Shown here: positions 1 to 7,688 of the stretch, one piece after another
Layout of the letters: each line of letters begins with the position of its first letter
How positions within the stretch are numbered: the stretch's first letter is position 1
From: Glycomyces lechevalierae
GTDB taxonomy: Bacteria; Actinomycetota; Actinomycetes; Mycobacteriales; Micromonosporaceae
DNA length: 64,000 nucleotides
Direction: 5' to 3'
Assembly (NCBI RefSeq): GCF_027622945.1
Contig: NZ_JAPZVQ010000003.1
Coordinates: 1 to 64,000 of the forward strand
Made by a program: the position numbers and the translations under genes
Notes under the pieces: model-generated
What the model was told of the DNA's origin: nothing
The model's database searches: none
The model's input: only the letters and a program-made list of their open reading frames with translations

Positions 1-6
1 ATGGTT

Positions 7-126
7 TGTTTGGTGGTGAGAGCGGAAGTGACACACCCGGTCCCATTCCGAACCCGGTCGTTACGGCTTCCAGCGCCGATGGTACTGCACTCGAGAGGGT
101 GTGGGAGAGCAGGACACCGCCAAACA
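7..126 (+). rRNA. rrf: 5S ribosomal RNA
   Basis: This is the 5S rRNA of the large ribosomal subunit, the last gene of an rRNA operon whose 16S and 23S genes lie before the window. The conserved internal stretch CCCATTCCGAACCCGG is present, followed by the AGCGCCGATGGTACTGC block. The 5' end (GTTTGGTGG) pairs with the 3' end (CCGCCAAAC) to form helix I. Exact mature ends are uncertain by a few bases. Two terminators follow at once. Confidence 0.95.
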
Positions 127-140
127 TCTACTTAGGAAAA

Positions 141-169
141 GGCTCGACGCTTAGGCGTCAGGCCTTTTT
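141..169 (+). terminator. rRNA operon terminator 1
   Basis: A G/C-rich stem (GGCTCGACGC against GCGTCAGGCC, with one mismatch) around the loop TTAG is followed by TTTTT. It is a canonical intrinsic terminator 15 bp after the 5S gene. Confidence 0.85.
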
Positions 170-186
170 CATTTGCAGCGATTCAA

Positions 187-218
187 GGGCTTCACCATTC
201 TTTGGTGGAGCCCTTTTT
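187..218 (+). terminator. rRNA operon terminator 2
   Basis: A second intrinsic terminator: an 11-bp stem (GGGCTTCACCA with TGGTGGAGCCC, one G-U pair) and a T5 tract. Tandem terminators are usual after rRNA operons and insulate nadD from rRNA transcription. Confidence 0.85.
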
Positions 219-257
219 GCGTGCCCTGGATTCGGAGGGGCGCGATAGGATTCGGCT

Positions 258-860
258 GTGGTCGAGCTGCCAGTACGTCGTATCGGAGTGTTCGGGGGGA
301 CCTTCGATCCTCCGCACCTGGGGCACCTCGTGGCCGCCAGTGAGGCGGCGTTCCGTTGTGCGCTCGACGAAGTCGTGTTCGTCCCGACCGGTGATCCGTG
401 GCAGAAGCACCATCTGAAGGTCACCGATGCCGCTGCGCGGCTGGCGATGACGCGTTCGGCGGTGGAGTCTGACCCGCTGTTCCGGGTGAGTACCTGCGAC
501 ATCGAGCGGGACGGTGCGACGTACGCAGTGGACACCATCGCCGATGTGCGGGCCGAATACGACGAGGACGTGGAGCTGTACTTCATCATCGGCGCCGACT
601 CGTTGGCGAACCTGCACACCTGGCATCGGGTCGAAGAGCTTTGCAAGGCAGTGAAGTTCATCGCGTTGAACCGTCCGGGGCACTCGCGCAGGGAAGTCGA
701 CACCTCGTTCGGAGCGCGGGTCGAGTTCATCGACATGCCTGCGGTGGACGTCTCTTCGACGGAGTGCCGGCAGCGGGTGCGGGACGGGCGACCGATCCGG
801 TACCTCGTTCCCGATGCGGTGGAAGCGTATGTGCGCGAGCACGGGCTTTACCGCAGTTGA
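258..860 (+). CDS. nadD: Nicotinate-nucleotide adenylyltransferase
   Basis: NadD transfers AMP from ATP to nicotinate mononucleotide, making nicotinate adenine dinucleotide on the way to NAD in the cytosol. The 200-residue protein has the nucleotidyltransferase signature GVFGGTFDPPHLGH near residues 10-23 and the SSTECRQRVR motif near 165, the ISSTxxR-type ATP-binding site. Length is normal for the family. The GTG start has no Shine-Dalgarno sequence, but TAGGAT at 246-251 lies exactly 6 bases before it, so the mRNA is probably leaderless. rsfS and a GpgP-like phosphatase follow, the same order as Rv2421c-Rv2419c of Mycobacterium tuberculosis. Confidence 0.95.
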   Translation: MVELPVRRIGVFGGTFDPPHLGHLVAASEAAFRCALDEVVFVPTGDPWQKHHLKVTDAAARLAMTRSAVESDPLFRVSTCDIERDGATYAVDTIADVRAEYDEDVELYFIIGADSLANLHTWHRVEELCKAVKFIALNRPGHSRREVDTSFGARVEFIDMPAVDVSSTECRQRVRDGRPIRYLVPDAVEAYVREHGLYRS

Positions 861-981
861 GGGGTTGGGACGCTTCGCACAGCGACTGGCGTGAAACAGG
901 GAAGTCGTCGTCGTACCCCGCGTGTAAGACTAGAGCTGCGCCGGCGCAGTGCCGGTGGGAATCCCGTTGTCAGGAGCGTTC

Positions 982-1407
982 GTGACCGCAAGTGAAACCG
1001 CAATGACCCTGGCCTTCGCCGCAGCCCAGGCCGCGGCCGACAAGAAGGCCTTCGCCATCAACCTTCGGGACGTCACCTCGAAGATCGCCCTCACGGACGT
1101 CTTCGTGATCGTTTCGGCCTCGAACGAGCGGCAGGTCCACGCGGTCGTCGACGCGGTCGAGGAGAAGCTCATCAAGGAGCACGACACCCGCCCGCTGCGC
1201 CGCGAGGGCAAGGGCGGCGAGCAGTGGGTGCTCCTGGACTACAACGAGATCGTGGTGCACGTCTTCCACAAGGAGGCCCGCGACTACTACGGTCTCGACG
1301 GGCTCTGGAAGGACTGCCCCGAGATCGAGTTCGTCGACCAGACCGACGCTGAGCGGGCTGCGCGCAATGCCGAGGCCGGCGGGGGCGATGGCGAGGCCGC
1401 CGAGTGA
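982..1407 (+). CDS. rsfS: Ribosomal silencing factor RsfS
   Basis: RsfS (YbeB/Iojap family) binds protein L14 of the 50S subunit and blocks subunit joining when nutrients are short. The 141-residue protein carries the family core: ALTDVFVIVSASNERQV near residues 37-53, and a C-terminal block containing WVLLDY, VHVF and YYGLDGLW. I place the start at GTG 982, with GGAG 6 bases upstream; an in-frame GTG at 949 is less likely. The tail (GGGDGEAAE) is low complexity. The stop overlaps the next start by 4 bases (GTGA), so the two genes are translationally coupled. Confidence 0.93.
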   Translation: MTASETAMTLAFAAAQAAADKKAFAINLRDVTSKIALTDVFVIVSASNERQVHAVVDAVEEKLIKEHDTRPLRREGKGGEQWVLLDYNEIVVHVFHKEARDYYGLDGLWKDCPEIEFVDQTDAERAARNAEAGGGDGEAAE

Positions 1408-2060
1408 ACCGGCTGCTGGTGGTCCGCCACGGGCAGACCGAGTGGAACATCGCGGGCCGGATCCAGGGCTCGACCGATATCGACCTCGACGCGACCGGGG
1501 TGGCGCAGGCCGCCGAGGCCGCTCCCGAACTGGCCGCGTACGAGCCGACCCGGATCATCTCCTCGGACCTGCGCCGCGCGGTGGACACCGCCCGGCCGAT
1601 CGCCGACCTCACCGGGATCGAGATCGAGCTCGACAAGCGGCTGCGCGAACGTGCTTACGGCCCTTGGGAGGGCCTGACGCAGCGCGAGATCGCCGAGCGG
1701 TTCCCGGAGGAGCACCGGCGTTGGCGCGCGCAGGAGCCGCTGCAGCACCCCGACATCGAGACGTGGGGCGATCTGCACCGGCGGACCGGCGAGGCCGTGC
1801 GGGACATCGTCGAATCGCAGATCGAGGGGACCGCGATCGTGGTCTGCCACGGCGGTTCGGCGCGGCAGATCGTGGGCGGCGTCCTCGGATTCGACGAGGC
1901 CTCGGCGAGCAGCCTCTCGGGCATGGACAACGCGCACTGGGCCGAGCTGCGGCGGATGCGGTCGGGCAAGTGGCGCCTGTTCGGGTACAACCTGGGCGTT
2001 CCCGCGCCGCACACGATCGGGCAGAGCCCGCTCGCGAAAGGCCAGCAAGCGGCCCGTTAG
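1404..2060 (+). CDS. gpgP: Histidine phosphatase, GpgP-like
   Basis: A 218-residue member of the histidine phosphatase (phosphoglycerate mutase-like) superfamily. The catalytic RHGQTEWN motif is at residues 8-15, and the second catalytic histidine is in VCHGGSARQIV near 149-159. In mycobacteria the gene directly after nadD-rsfS encodes glucosyl-3-phosphoglycerate phosphatase GpgP, which acts in methylglucose lipopolysaccharide synthesis. Synteny makes that the best guess, but sequence alone cannot exclude another phosphoester substrate. The start overlaps the rsfS stop by 4 bases. Confidence 0.8.
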   Translation: MNRLLVVRHGQTEWNIAGRIQGSTDIDLDATGVAQAAEAAPELAAYEPTRIISSDLRRAVDTARPIADLTGIEIELDKRLRERAYGPWEGLTQREIAERFPEEHRRWRAQEPLQHPDIETWGDLHRRTGEAVRDIVESQIEGTAIVVCHGGSARQIVGGVLGFDEASASSLSGMDNAHWAELRRMRSGKWRLFGYNLGVPAPHTIGQSPLAKGQQAAR

Positions 2061-2121
2061 CGGCGGGTCCGGACCCCCGGAACCCTGGACCGCGTTCGCC
2101 TCGGCGTCGTACGCTTCGATC

Positions 2122-2643
2122 GTGGTGCAACCGCGCCGGCCTCGGAGGCGTCAAACCGGCATGACAGCGCAAACTGTGACAGTGCAGACTTCACGCGTTC
2201 GACGGATCGCGGGCCTGACCGGTCCGCTCGTCGGCGTGCTCATGGTGGCCGTGCTCGCCGCCTGCGGTTCGGGCGGCGGCGGCTCCGAAGACGAGACGTC
2301 GACGCCCGTCACTTCGGCCGAGCCGACCAGTGCGCCTGAGACGACCGAGGAGAGCCCCGTGCCCGAGGAGACCACCCCCTACCTGGACCCGTCGCTCGGC
2401 GACTCGTCCAAGCCCGGTTCGTCGTCCATGACGATCAGCGGGACCGTCGAGGCCGGTGTGGAGGCCGGCTGCCTCGTGCTCGAGTACGAGGGGACGGTGT
2501 ACGGGATCTTCGGGAACTACGACGCGTCGGTCGTGTACGCCGGCGCCGAGGTCACGCTGACGGGCGCGGTCGACGACGGGATGATGACGACCTGTCAGCA
2601 GGGGACCCCGTTCGTGGTGGAGGATGCCCAATCCTCGGATTAG
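2122..2643 (+). CDS. Putative lipoprotein, OB-fold-like C-terminus
   Basis: An exported protein of unknown function. A hydrophobic segment ends in the lipobox LAAC, so the mature chain would be lipidated and anchored outside the membrane. It is followed by a Ser/Thr/Glu/Pro-rich linker and a roughly 70-residue beta-rich domain (GTVEAGVEAGCLVLEYEG and on) that resembles small OB-like folds. GTG 2122 is chosen because TACGCT at 2110-2115 sits exactly 6 bases before it, suggesting a leaderless mRNA. ATG 2161 gives a more typical signal peptide and has GGAGG upstream, though at a long spacing of 12 bases. Confidence 0.7.
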   Translation: MVQPRRPRRRQTGMTAQTVTVQTSRVRRIAGLTGPLVGVLMVAVLAACGSGGGGSEDETSTPVTSAEPTSAPETTEESPVPEETTPYLDPSLGDSSKPGSSSMTISGTVEAGVEAGCLVLEYEGTVYGIFGNYDASVVYAGAEVTLTGAVDDGMMTTCQQGTPFVVEDAQSSD

Positions 2644-2656
2644 GTAGTGTGGCGGC

Positions 2657-3505
2657 GTGACCGTCGTCGTCGTTACCGATTCCACTTCGGCTTTGCCCGA
2701 GCCGCTGCGCGCTGCGCGCGGCGGCTTGACCGTGCTCGGGATCCCGGTGCTGATCGACGGTGTCGAGTACCGCGAGGGCGAGGACATCGGCGGCGAGGCG
2801 ATCTTGCGCGCGATGCGCGACGGGCACGAGGTGACCACCTCGGGCCTGCCGCCGGAGGAGCTGCGGGCCACGTACACGCGGCTGCTGGACGAGGGCGCGA
2901 GCGGGATCGTCTCGGTGCACCTCTCCGGGCGGCTTTCGGGGACGGTGGCGGCGGCTGAGGCCGCGGCGGCCGGTTTCGGCGGCCGGGTCGCGGTGGTCGA
3001 TTCGCTGGGGGCCGGTATGGGCGTCGGGTATCCGGCGCTCGCGGCGGTTGAGGCGATCGAGCGGGGCGCTGAACTGCTGGCGGCCGCTGCGGCGGCGCAT
3101 TCGGCGATCGGGCGGACTTCGACGTACTTCTACTTGGACACGCTCGAGTACCTGCGGCGCGGTGGGCGGATCAGCGCGGCGCGCGCGATCGTGGGGACGG
3201 CGTTGTCGGTCAAGCCGATCCTCGGGGTCGAGGACGGCCGCATCGACGTGGTGGAGAAGGTGCGCACGCCGACTCGCGGTCTGCAGCGCCTGGCGGCGCT
3301 CGCGGTCGCCGACGCAGGCGATGCCGAGGTCGAGATGACGGTGCACCACTTGGGTGCCGAGCGTCGGGCCGAGGCTTTGGCGGGCTGGCTCGGGGAGCGG
3401 TTCGAGGGCCGGCTGCGGCGCATGGACGTGACCGAGGTGGGGGCTGCCGTGGGGGCGCACTGCGGGCCGGGCTTGGTCGGCGTGATCACCAGGCGGCTGC
3501 CCTAA
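2657..3505 (+). CDS. DegV family fatty-acid-binding protein
   Basis: DegV (FakB-type) proteins bind one fatty acid between two domains; in firmicutes they present it to the kinase FakA. The 282-residue protein starts with the strand VTVVVVTDSTSALP, including the TDST lipid-carboxylate motif, and has the family blocks ISVHLSGRLSGT and YLDTLEYLRRGGRIS. The GTG start has TAGTGT at 2645-2650, 6 bases upstream, and no Shine-Dalgarno, so it is probably leaderless. It is the Rv2417c homologue by position. No FakA kinase gene is in the window, so its partner here is unknown. Confidence 0.9.
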   Translation: MTVVVVTDSTSALPEPLRAARGGLTVLGIPVLIDGVEYREGEDIGGEAILRAMRDGHEVTTSGLPPEELRATYTRLLDEGASGIVSVHLSGRLSGTVAAAEAAAAGFGGRVAVVDSLGAGMGVGYPALAAVEAIERGAELLAAAAAAHSAIGRTSTYFYLDTLEYLRRGGRISAARAIVGTALSVKPILGVEDGRIDVVEKVRTPTRGLQRLAALAVADAGDAEVEMTVHHLGAERRAEALAGWLGERFEGRLRRMDVTEVGAAVGAHCGPGLVGVITRRLP

Positions 3506-3506
3506 C

Positions 3507-3580
3507 GGGGGACTCAACTCGAAGATCAGCTGACTGTTAATCGGCAGGTTCGTGATTCGAGCCGCGGTGATTGGTCCCCC
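3507..3580 (+). pseudogene. tRNA-Asn-like relic
   Basis: A 74-base stretch, the length of a tRNA without CCA. GGGGGAC (3507-3513) pairs perfectly with GTCCCCC (3574-3580) as an acceptor stem. A 5-bp anticodon stem closes the loop CTGTTAA with anticodon GTT (3536-3538). The stretch GACTGTTAATCGGCAGGTT matches the usual tRNA-Asn anticodon region. The D arm has shrunk to about 15 bases and the T arm (GATTCGAGCC) no longer folds normally, so I call it a relic, possibly left by an element that carried or integrated into a tRNA-Asn gene. It could instead be a divergent tRNA. Confidence 0.5.
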
Positions 3581-3635
3581 TGGCCAGGAGTGTCGGTTCG
3601 TGCGGGCCGGGCAGCGACAGAGAGCCCCTCGGCGC

Positions 3636-3725
3636 GTGAGCAAACCGTGGAGCGTCGACGAGGAACTGTGGGAGCCGCTGCTGCCTGGGTGGCCCGCTGG
3701 GCAGCGTGGTCCGAAGCCTACTTGA
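3636..3725 (+). pseudogene. IS5-type transposase N-terminal fragment
   Basis: A 29-codon reading frame encodes SKPWSVDEELWEPLLP followed by GQRGPKP. This is the start of IS5-family (DUF4096-type) transposases, which open with a similar PW-V-D-LW-LLP pattern. The frame stops at TGA 3723-3725, far short of a full transposase, and no DDE domain follows. Its end overlaps the 3' end of the MazF-like gene on the other strand. It is a dead fragment and shows that a mobile element once sat here. Confidence 0.6.
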
Positions 3726-4050
3726 GACCGCCGAGACGAAGGGCGTCCTCGATCTCGCTGAGCTTCGCGGACGGCAGGACGCCCGCCTGGCCGATGAGGT
3801 CTTCCTTTGCCAGGGTGACCAGCCAAGTGCACGGGATGAGGCCGGGACGTGGAAGTGCGATTCTCAGGACGCCTTCGAGAGGCAGCCCTTCGTCCGCGCC
3901 TACTGCCACCTCGACGGCCACGCCGCTCAGATCGGTGTCCGCGGGATCGACGATCTGCATCGCCGAGAAACCGGACGCCTCTTCTCCCGACAGCAGTACG
4001 ACTGCCTGCTGCCCGTTGAAATCCGCCCACCAGACTTCGCCACGTTGCAC
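3718..4050 (-). CDS. MazF/PemK-like toxin without visible antitoxin
   Basis: MazF/PemK proteins are small endoribonucleases that cut mRNA. The 110-residue product begins VQRGEVWWADF, close to the family opening RGEVWWADF, followed by the strand AVVLLSGEEASGF and a helix-rich end (KLSEIEDAL). I chose GTG 4050 because GGAGG lies 4 bases upstream and the length matches the family; the frame is open further upstream. The usual Pro-Arg-Pro after the first strand is reduced to NGQQ, so activity is uncertain. No MazE-type antitoxin gene precedes it: upstream is only the DnaA-box region. Confidence 0.65.
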   Translation of the reverse strand: MQRGEVWWADFNGQQAVVLLSGEEASGFSAMQIVDPADTDLSGVAVEVAVGADEGLPLEGVLRIALPRPGLIPCTWLVTLAKEDLIGQAGVLPSAKLSEIEDALRLGGLK

Positions 4051-4166
4051 TTGTCCTCCAGATATGGGACGGCGCGTCTGCGTCGCCCCTTCGACCGCCG
4101 CCTGCTCCAGGCATCTCACAGCGTAGACCCTTCCCGGAGTCGGCATTATGCCTGGTGGATTGGGTT

Positions 4167-4216
4167 GCGTCCACACTTGTTGCGGTTATCCACAGGGGGG
4201 ATTCGGGTTATCCACA
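4167..4216 (+). promoter_or_regulatory. Cluster of DnaA boxes before comEA
   Basis: Two perfect TTATCCACA boxes (4186-4194 and 4208-4216) lie in the same orientation 22 bp apart, two helical turns. A weaker GCGTCCACA (4167-4175) lies 19 bp earlier. The rest of the 216-bp gap between the MazF-like gene and comEA shows no other clear signal. DnaA could act here as a regulator, or the site could titrate DnaA. Confidence 0.7.
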
Positions 4217-4266
4217 GGCCGAAAAAATCGCAGTGACGGCCGTGTCCTTCGCTCGTTGAGCCGGGT

Positions 4267-5046
4267 ATGGAACGCGAACTGCCACCTGATTCCGCCGCTC
4301 TCGCCGCGAGGCTTCGGATGCGGCTCAATGATCCCGACGATGAGCCCGGCGTGTGCCGGGAGACCGTCGACGCCGATTCCGGTGAGGCCGAACCGGAACC
4401 TGTGCTGAACTCACCGCCCGCGAGGCGTTTCGACGAACGGCTCGAACGGCTCCAGAACCGGTTCGGCCTCTCGCACCTCAACCGGTGGGTGCTGGTGGTC
4501 GTCGCGCTGCTCGTCGCGGGCGTCGGTCTGGCGGTGACGATCTTGTCCTGGCCTGATGCCGAACCCGTCGCGACGGCGCCCGCTACTCCCGTCGAAGCGA
4601 CTGCGGCCGAACCGAAGACGATCATCGTCTCGGTCGCGGGGGCGGTGAAGGAACCGGGGATCGTGGAGTTGGAGGCCGGGGCTCGTGTCGCGGATGCGAT
4701 CGAGGCCGCGGGTGGGTTGACCGAGGGCGCCGACCCTGGGTTCCTCAATCTTGCGCGGGTCGTCGCTGACGGCGATCTCGTCGCGGTCCCGGATGCCGCC
4801 GCATCGGGAGCGGCGGCTCCGGTTCCTGGCGCCGAAGCCGGCGCGAGCGGCGGCGGGCTGGTGAACATCAACGTCGCCGGCGCCGAGGAACTGGACGCGC
4901 TCAAGGGCATCGGCCCGGTCCTCGCCGAGCGGATCATCGAGTACCGCGAGGCCAACGGCAGTTTTCAGTCGTTGGACGAGTTGTCGGAGGTCTCCGGCAT
5001 CGGCACTGCGCTGCTGGAACAGCTCCGCGATCAGGTGACGCTATGA
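4267..5046 (+). CDS. comEA: Competence protein ComEA, DNA-binding
   Basis: ComEA binds incoming double-stranded DNA on the outer face of the membrane and hands it to the ComEC channel. The 259-residue protein has a charged cytoplasmic N-terminus, one membrane segment near residues 77-98, a Pro/Ala/Glu linker, a SLBB domain (VSVAGAVKEPGIVELEAG, about 120-135), and two helix-hairpin-helix motifs at the end (LKGIGPVLAERIIEYR and VSGIGTALLEQL). This is the standard actinobacterial layout. comEC follows 36 bp downstream. DnaA boxes lie within 100 bp upstream of the start. Confidence 0.9.
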   Translation: MERELPPDSAALAARLRMRLNDPDDEPGVCRETVDADSGEAEPEPVLNSPPARRFDERLERLQNRFGLSHLNRWVLVVVALLVAGVGLAVTILSWPDAEPVATAPATPVEATAAEPKTIIVSVAGAVKEPGIVELEAGARVADAIEAAGGLTEGADPGFLNLARVVADGDLVAVPDAAASGAAAPVPGAEAGASGGGLVNINVAGAEELDALKGIGPVLAERIIEYREANGSFQSLDELSEVSGIGTALLEQLRDQVTL

Positions 5047-5082
5047 CGCCGTGGACGGCCTCGGGCCCCTGGGGCCGGTGCC

Positions 5083-7398
5083 ATGAGTTACGAGTTCGCG
5101 CTTCGGCCCGCGCCTTCAGAGGTCGTTCGGCGGGATTGGCGGCTGCCGCTCGTCGCGGCCGGCGTGTGGGCGGCGGCGTTGGCGGGGTTGTACGGCAACG
5201 TGGTCAGCGGTCTTCTGGTCGCGGGCGGGTGCGTGGCGCTCGTGGCGTTGGGCCGCAAGTGGAAGCGGGGCTTCGCGGCCGCCCTCGCCACGGTGGCCTT
5301 CGGCGGGGTGCTCGGCGCGGCGGTGACGACCGTGCATGTCGCCGTTCGGGACCATGCCGGGCTCGCGGCGCTGACCGAAGCCGAGACGCATGGCGAGGCC
5401 GAGTTGGTGCTGCACACCGCGCCGAAGCCGTCGAACCGGCGACCGGAGCTCATCACCGCGACCGCGCGGATGCATGCGTTCCGCGCCGACGGCGCTGCGT
5501 TCGAGGGGCATTGGCAGGTCCTGCTGGTCGCCAGCGGCGACGAGTGGACGGAGCTGGACGCCGGGCAGCGGATCACCCTGCCCGCGGTGCTGCGTGAAGC
5601 CGACGGCGGTCGGCTGACCGCTGCGATCGTGAGCGCTCGCGGTCCGCCGGAACCCGTTGGGACGCTGTCGATGCCGAACCGGATCGCCGCGCATGTGCGG
5701 GAGCGGTTGGCGACCGCCGTCGAGGCGGTGCCGCAGCCGGAGGCGGGGCTGATCCCGGCGCTCGCGGTCGGGGACACCTCGATGATGGATCCGGAGCTGG
5801 CCGCCGATTTCCGGGCGACGGGGCTGGTGCACCTCGTGGTCGTCTCCGGGTACCACCTGAGTCTGGTGGTCGGGGCGGTCCTGGCGGTGGCGTCGGCGTG
5901 CAGGGCGGGACCGCGCGGGCGGGTGTTGGCCGGTGCCGTTGCGATCGCGGCGATCGTGGTGGTGGCCGGGCCGCAGCCGAGCGTGCTGCGGGCCGCGGTG
6001 ATGGCGGGGATGACGCTGCTGGCGCTGGCCGCGGGTCGCCCTCGGGCGGCGATGCCCGGTTTGGCGACGGCGGTCTTGGTGGTGGTCCTGGCCGACCCGG
6101 ACATGGCGGCGCAGGCGGGGTTCGCGCTGTCGGTCGCGGCGTGCGTCGGGCTGCTGTTCTTGGCGTTCCGCTGGGCGCGGCCGCTGGAGCATCGCGGCTG
6201 GCCCCCGGCGGTGGCGCTGGCGGTCACGATCCCGCTGGCGACGCAGGTGGCGGTGACGCCGCTGCTGATCGGCCTCGGCAGCGGGGTGAGCCTGGTGTCG
6301 GTCCCGGTGAACGTGCTGGCGGCGTTGGTGGCCGCGCCGGTGGTGGTCCTGTCGGTGGGCGCGGCGGCGGTGGCGGCCGTGTGGCTGCCTGCCGGGGAGG
6401 TCGCGGCGCAGTTGGCCGCGATTCCGTCCCGTTGGTTGATCTGGTTGGCGCGCAACGGGGCCGAGATCCCGGGCGCGTTGGTGCCGCTGCCGGGTGGCGT
6501 GTGGCGGGGTCTGGGGTCGGCCGCGGTGCTGGCGTTGCTGATCGTGCTGCTGCAGATCCGCCGCGCGCGGGTGATGGTGTTGGCGGTGCTCGTGGCGGCG
6601 GGCGTGGGGACCCTCCCGGCGTGCCTGCTGACAGGCGGGCCGCCTTCGGGGTGGGTGATCACCATGTGCGATGTGGGGCAGGGTGATGCGCTGGTGCTGC
6701 CGGCGGGGGACGCGGTGGTGGTCGTCGATGTCGGGCCGGAGCCGGCGGCCGTGGACGCGTGCCTCGACGAGTTGGAGGCGGATCGGATCGCGCTCCTCGT
6801 GTTGTCGCACTTCCATATCGACCACACGGCCGGGATCGGCGGGGTGATGGAGAGCCGTGAGGTCGATGCGATCCTCGCGCCGCCGCCGGGGGAGGCCCGG
6901 TACGGGTACGAGCTGGTGGAGGAGAAGGCCGGGGCGGTGCCGGTGCTGGAGGCCGTGCCGGGGGAGGTGTTCGAGTTCGGGGCGACGCGGTTGGAGGTGC
7001 TGGGGCCGCCAACGGAGCTGCTGAGCGGGACGCGGTCGGACCCGAACAACAACTCGGTGGCGTTGCGGGCGAACGTGGCCGGGACGAGCGTGCTGCTGAC
7101 GGGCGACGTCGAGCTGGAGGGCCAGCGCGCGCTGCTCGGGAGCGGGGCGGCGCTCGGGGTGGACGTGCTGAAGGTGCCGCATCACGGGTCGTCGTTCCAG
7201 GTGCGGGAGTTCCTGGAGGCGGCCGACCCGGCGGTGGCGCTGGTCGGCGTGGGGCGCGGCAACGAGTACGGCCACCCGGACCCGGGCCCGCTGGGGGTGC
7301 TGGCTGACGGCGGGGCGCTGGTGTTCCGCACGGACGAGTCGGGCCGGATCACGGTGGCGCGCAACGGTGATGAGTTCGAGGTGATGACGGAGAACTGA
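5083..7398 (+). CDS. comEC: DNA uptake channel ComEC/Rec2
   Basis: ComEC is the polytopic membrane channel that brings single-stranded DNA into the cytoplasm during transformation. The 771-residue protein has an N-terminal membrane and soluble region, a competence domain with many hydrophobic helices (about residues 215-520, with GLVHLVVVSGYHLSLV near 247), and a C-terminal metallo-beta-lactamase domain with SHFHIDHTAG near 575 and a later KVPHHGS. Length is normal. ATG 5083 lies 36 bp after comEA in one operon. Natural competence in the organism is not proven by this pair, which many actinobacteria keep. Confidence 0.92.
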   Translation: MSYEFALRPAPSEVVRRDWRLPLVAAGVWAAALAGLYGNVVSGLLVAGGCVALVALGRKWKRGFAAALATVAFGGVLGAAVTTVHVAVRDHAGLAALTEAETHGEAELVLHTAPKPSNRRPELITATARMHAFRADGAAFEGHWQVLLVASGDEWTELDAGQRITLPAVLREADGGRLTAAIVSARGPPEPVGTLSMPNRIAAHVRERLATAVEAVPQPEAGLIPALAVGDTSMMDPELAADFRATGLVHLVVVSGYHLSLVVGAVLAVASACRAGPRGRVLAGAVAIAAIVVVAGPQPSVLRAAVMAGMTLLALAAGRPRAAMPGLATAVLVVVLADPDMAAQAGFALSVAACVGLLFLAFRWARPLEHRGWPPAVALAVTIPLATQVAVTPLLIGLGSGVSLVSVPVNVLAALVAAPVVVLSVGAAAVAAVWLPAGEVAAQLAAIPSRWLIWLARNGAEIPGALVPLPGGVWRGLGSAAVLALLIVLLQIRRARVMVLAVLVAAGVGTLPACLLTGGPPSGWVITMCDVGQGDALVLPAGDAVVVVDVGPEPAAVDACLDELEADRIALLVLSHFHIDHTAGIGGVMESREVDAILAPPPGEARYGYELVEEKAGAVPVLEAVPGEVFEFGATRLEVLGPPTELLSGTRSDPNNNSVALRANVAGTSVLLTGDVELEGQRALLGSGAALGVDVLKVPHHGSSFQVREFLEAADPAVALVGVGRGNEYGHPDPGPLGVLADGGALVFRTDESGRITVARNGDEFEVMTEN

Positions 7399-7688
7399 GG
7401 CGAGCGAGGGGGGAGGGCGGCGCATTGGCCACGCCCCCGAGGTTGGGTGTGTCGGTTGGCGGAGACCGGGCCGGGCCGGTCGGGGCGGCTTGGAGCGCGG
7501 GCGCTCGGATCGCTTCGGTGGCAGGCGTAGTCGGGCGAGGCGGGTTGGGAGTCGGTCTTCTTTCGGGTGAATGGGTGGCGGACGGGTCGGTGCGTCCCGA
7601 CATGACTCGGCAGTACAGGGGGGTTGCGCGGGAGACGATGGCCCGGTCGAAACCCGTGGGTCCGCGGGCGGCATGGGAGGATGGTCCC
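7399..7688 (+). other. Intergenic region comEC-holA
   Basis: 290 bp with no convincing gene. It holds the string CCCGAGGTTGGGTGTGTCGG (7438-7457), which recurs with one change at 8990-9009 after the small membrane gene, so both gaps share a short dispersed repeat. GGAGG at 7676-7680 is the ribosome binding site of holA. Confidence 0.5.

Noticed and set aside
4167..4216. DnaA boxes as the chromosomal origin
   Set aside because: No dnaA, dnaN, recF or gyrase genes, only two good boxes, and no AT-rich unwinding region.
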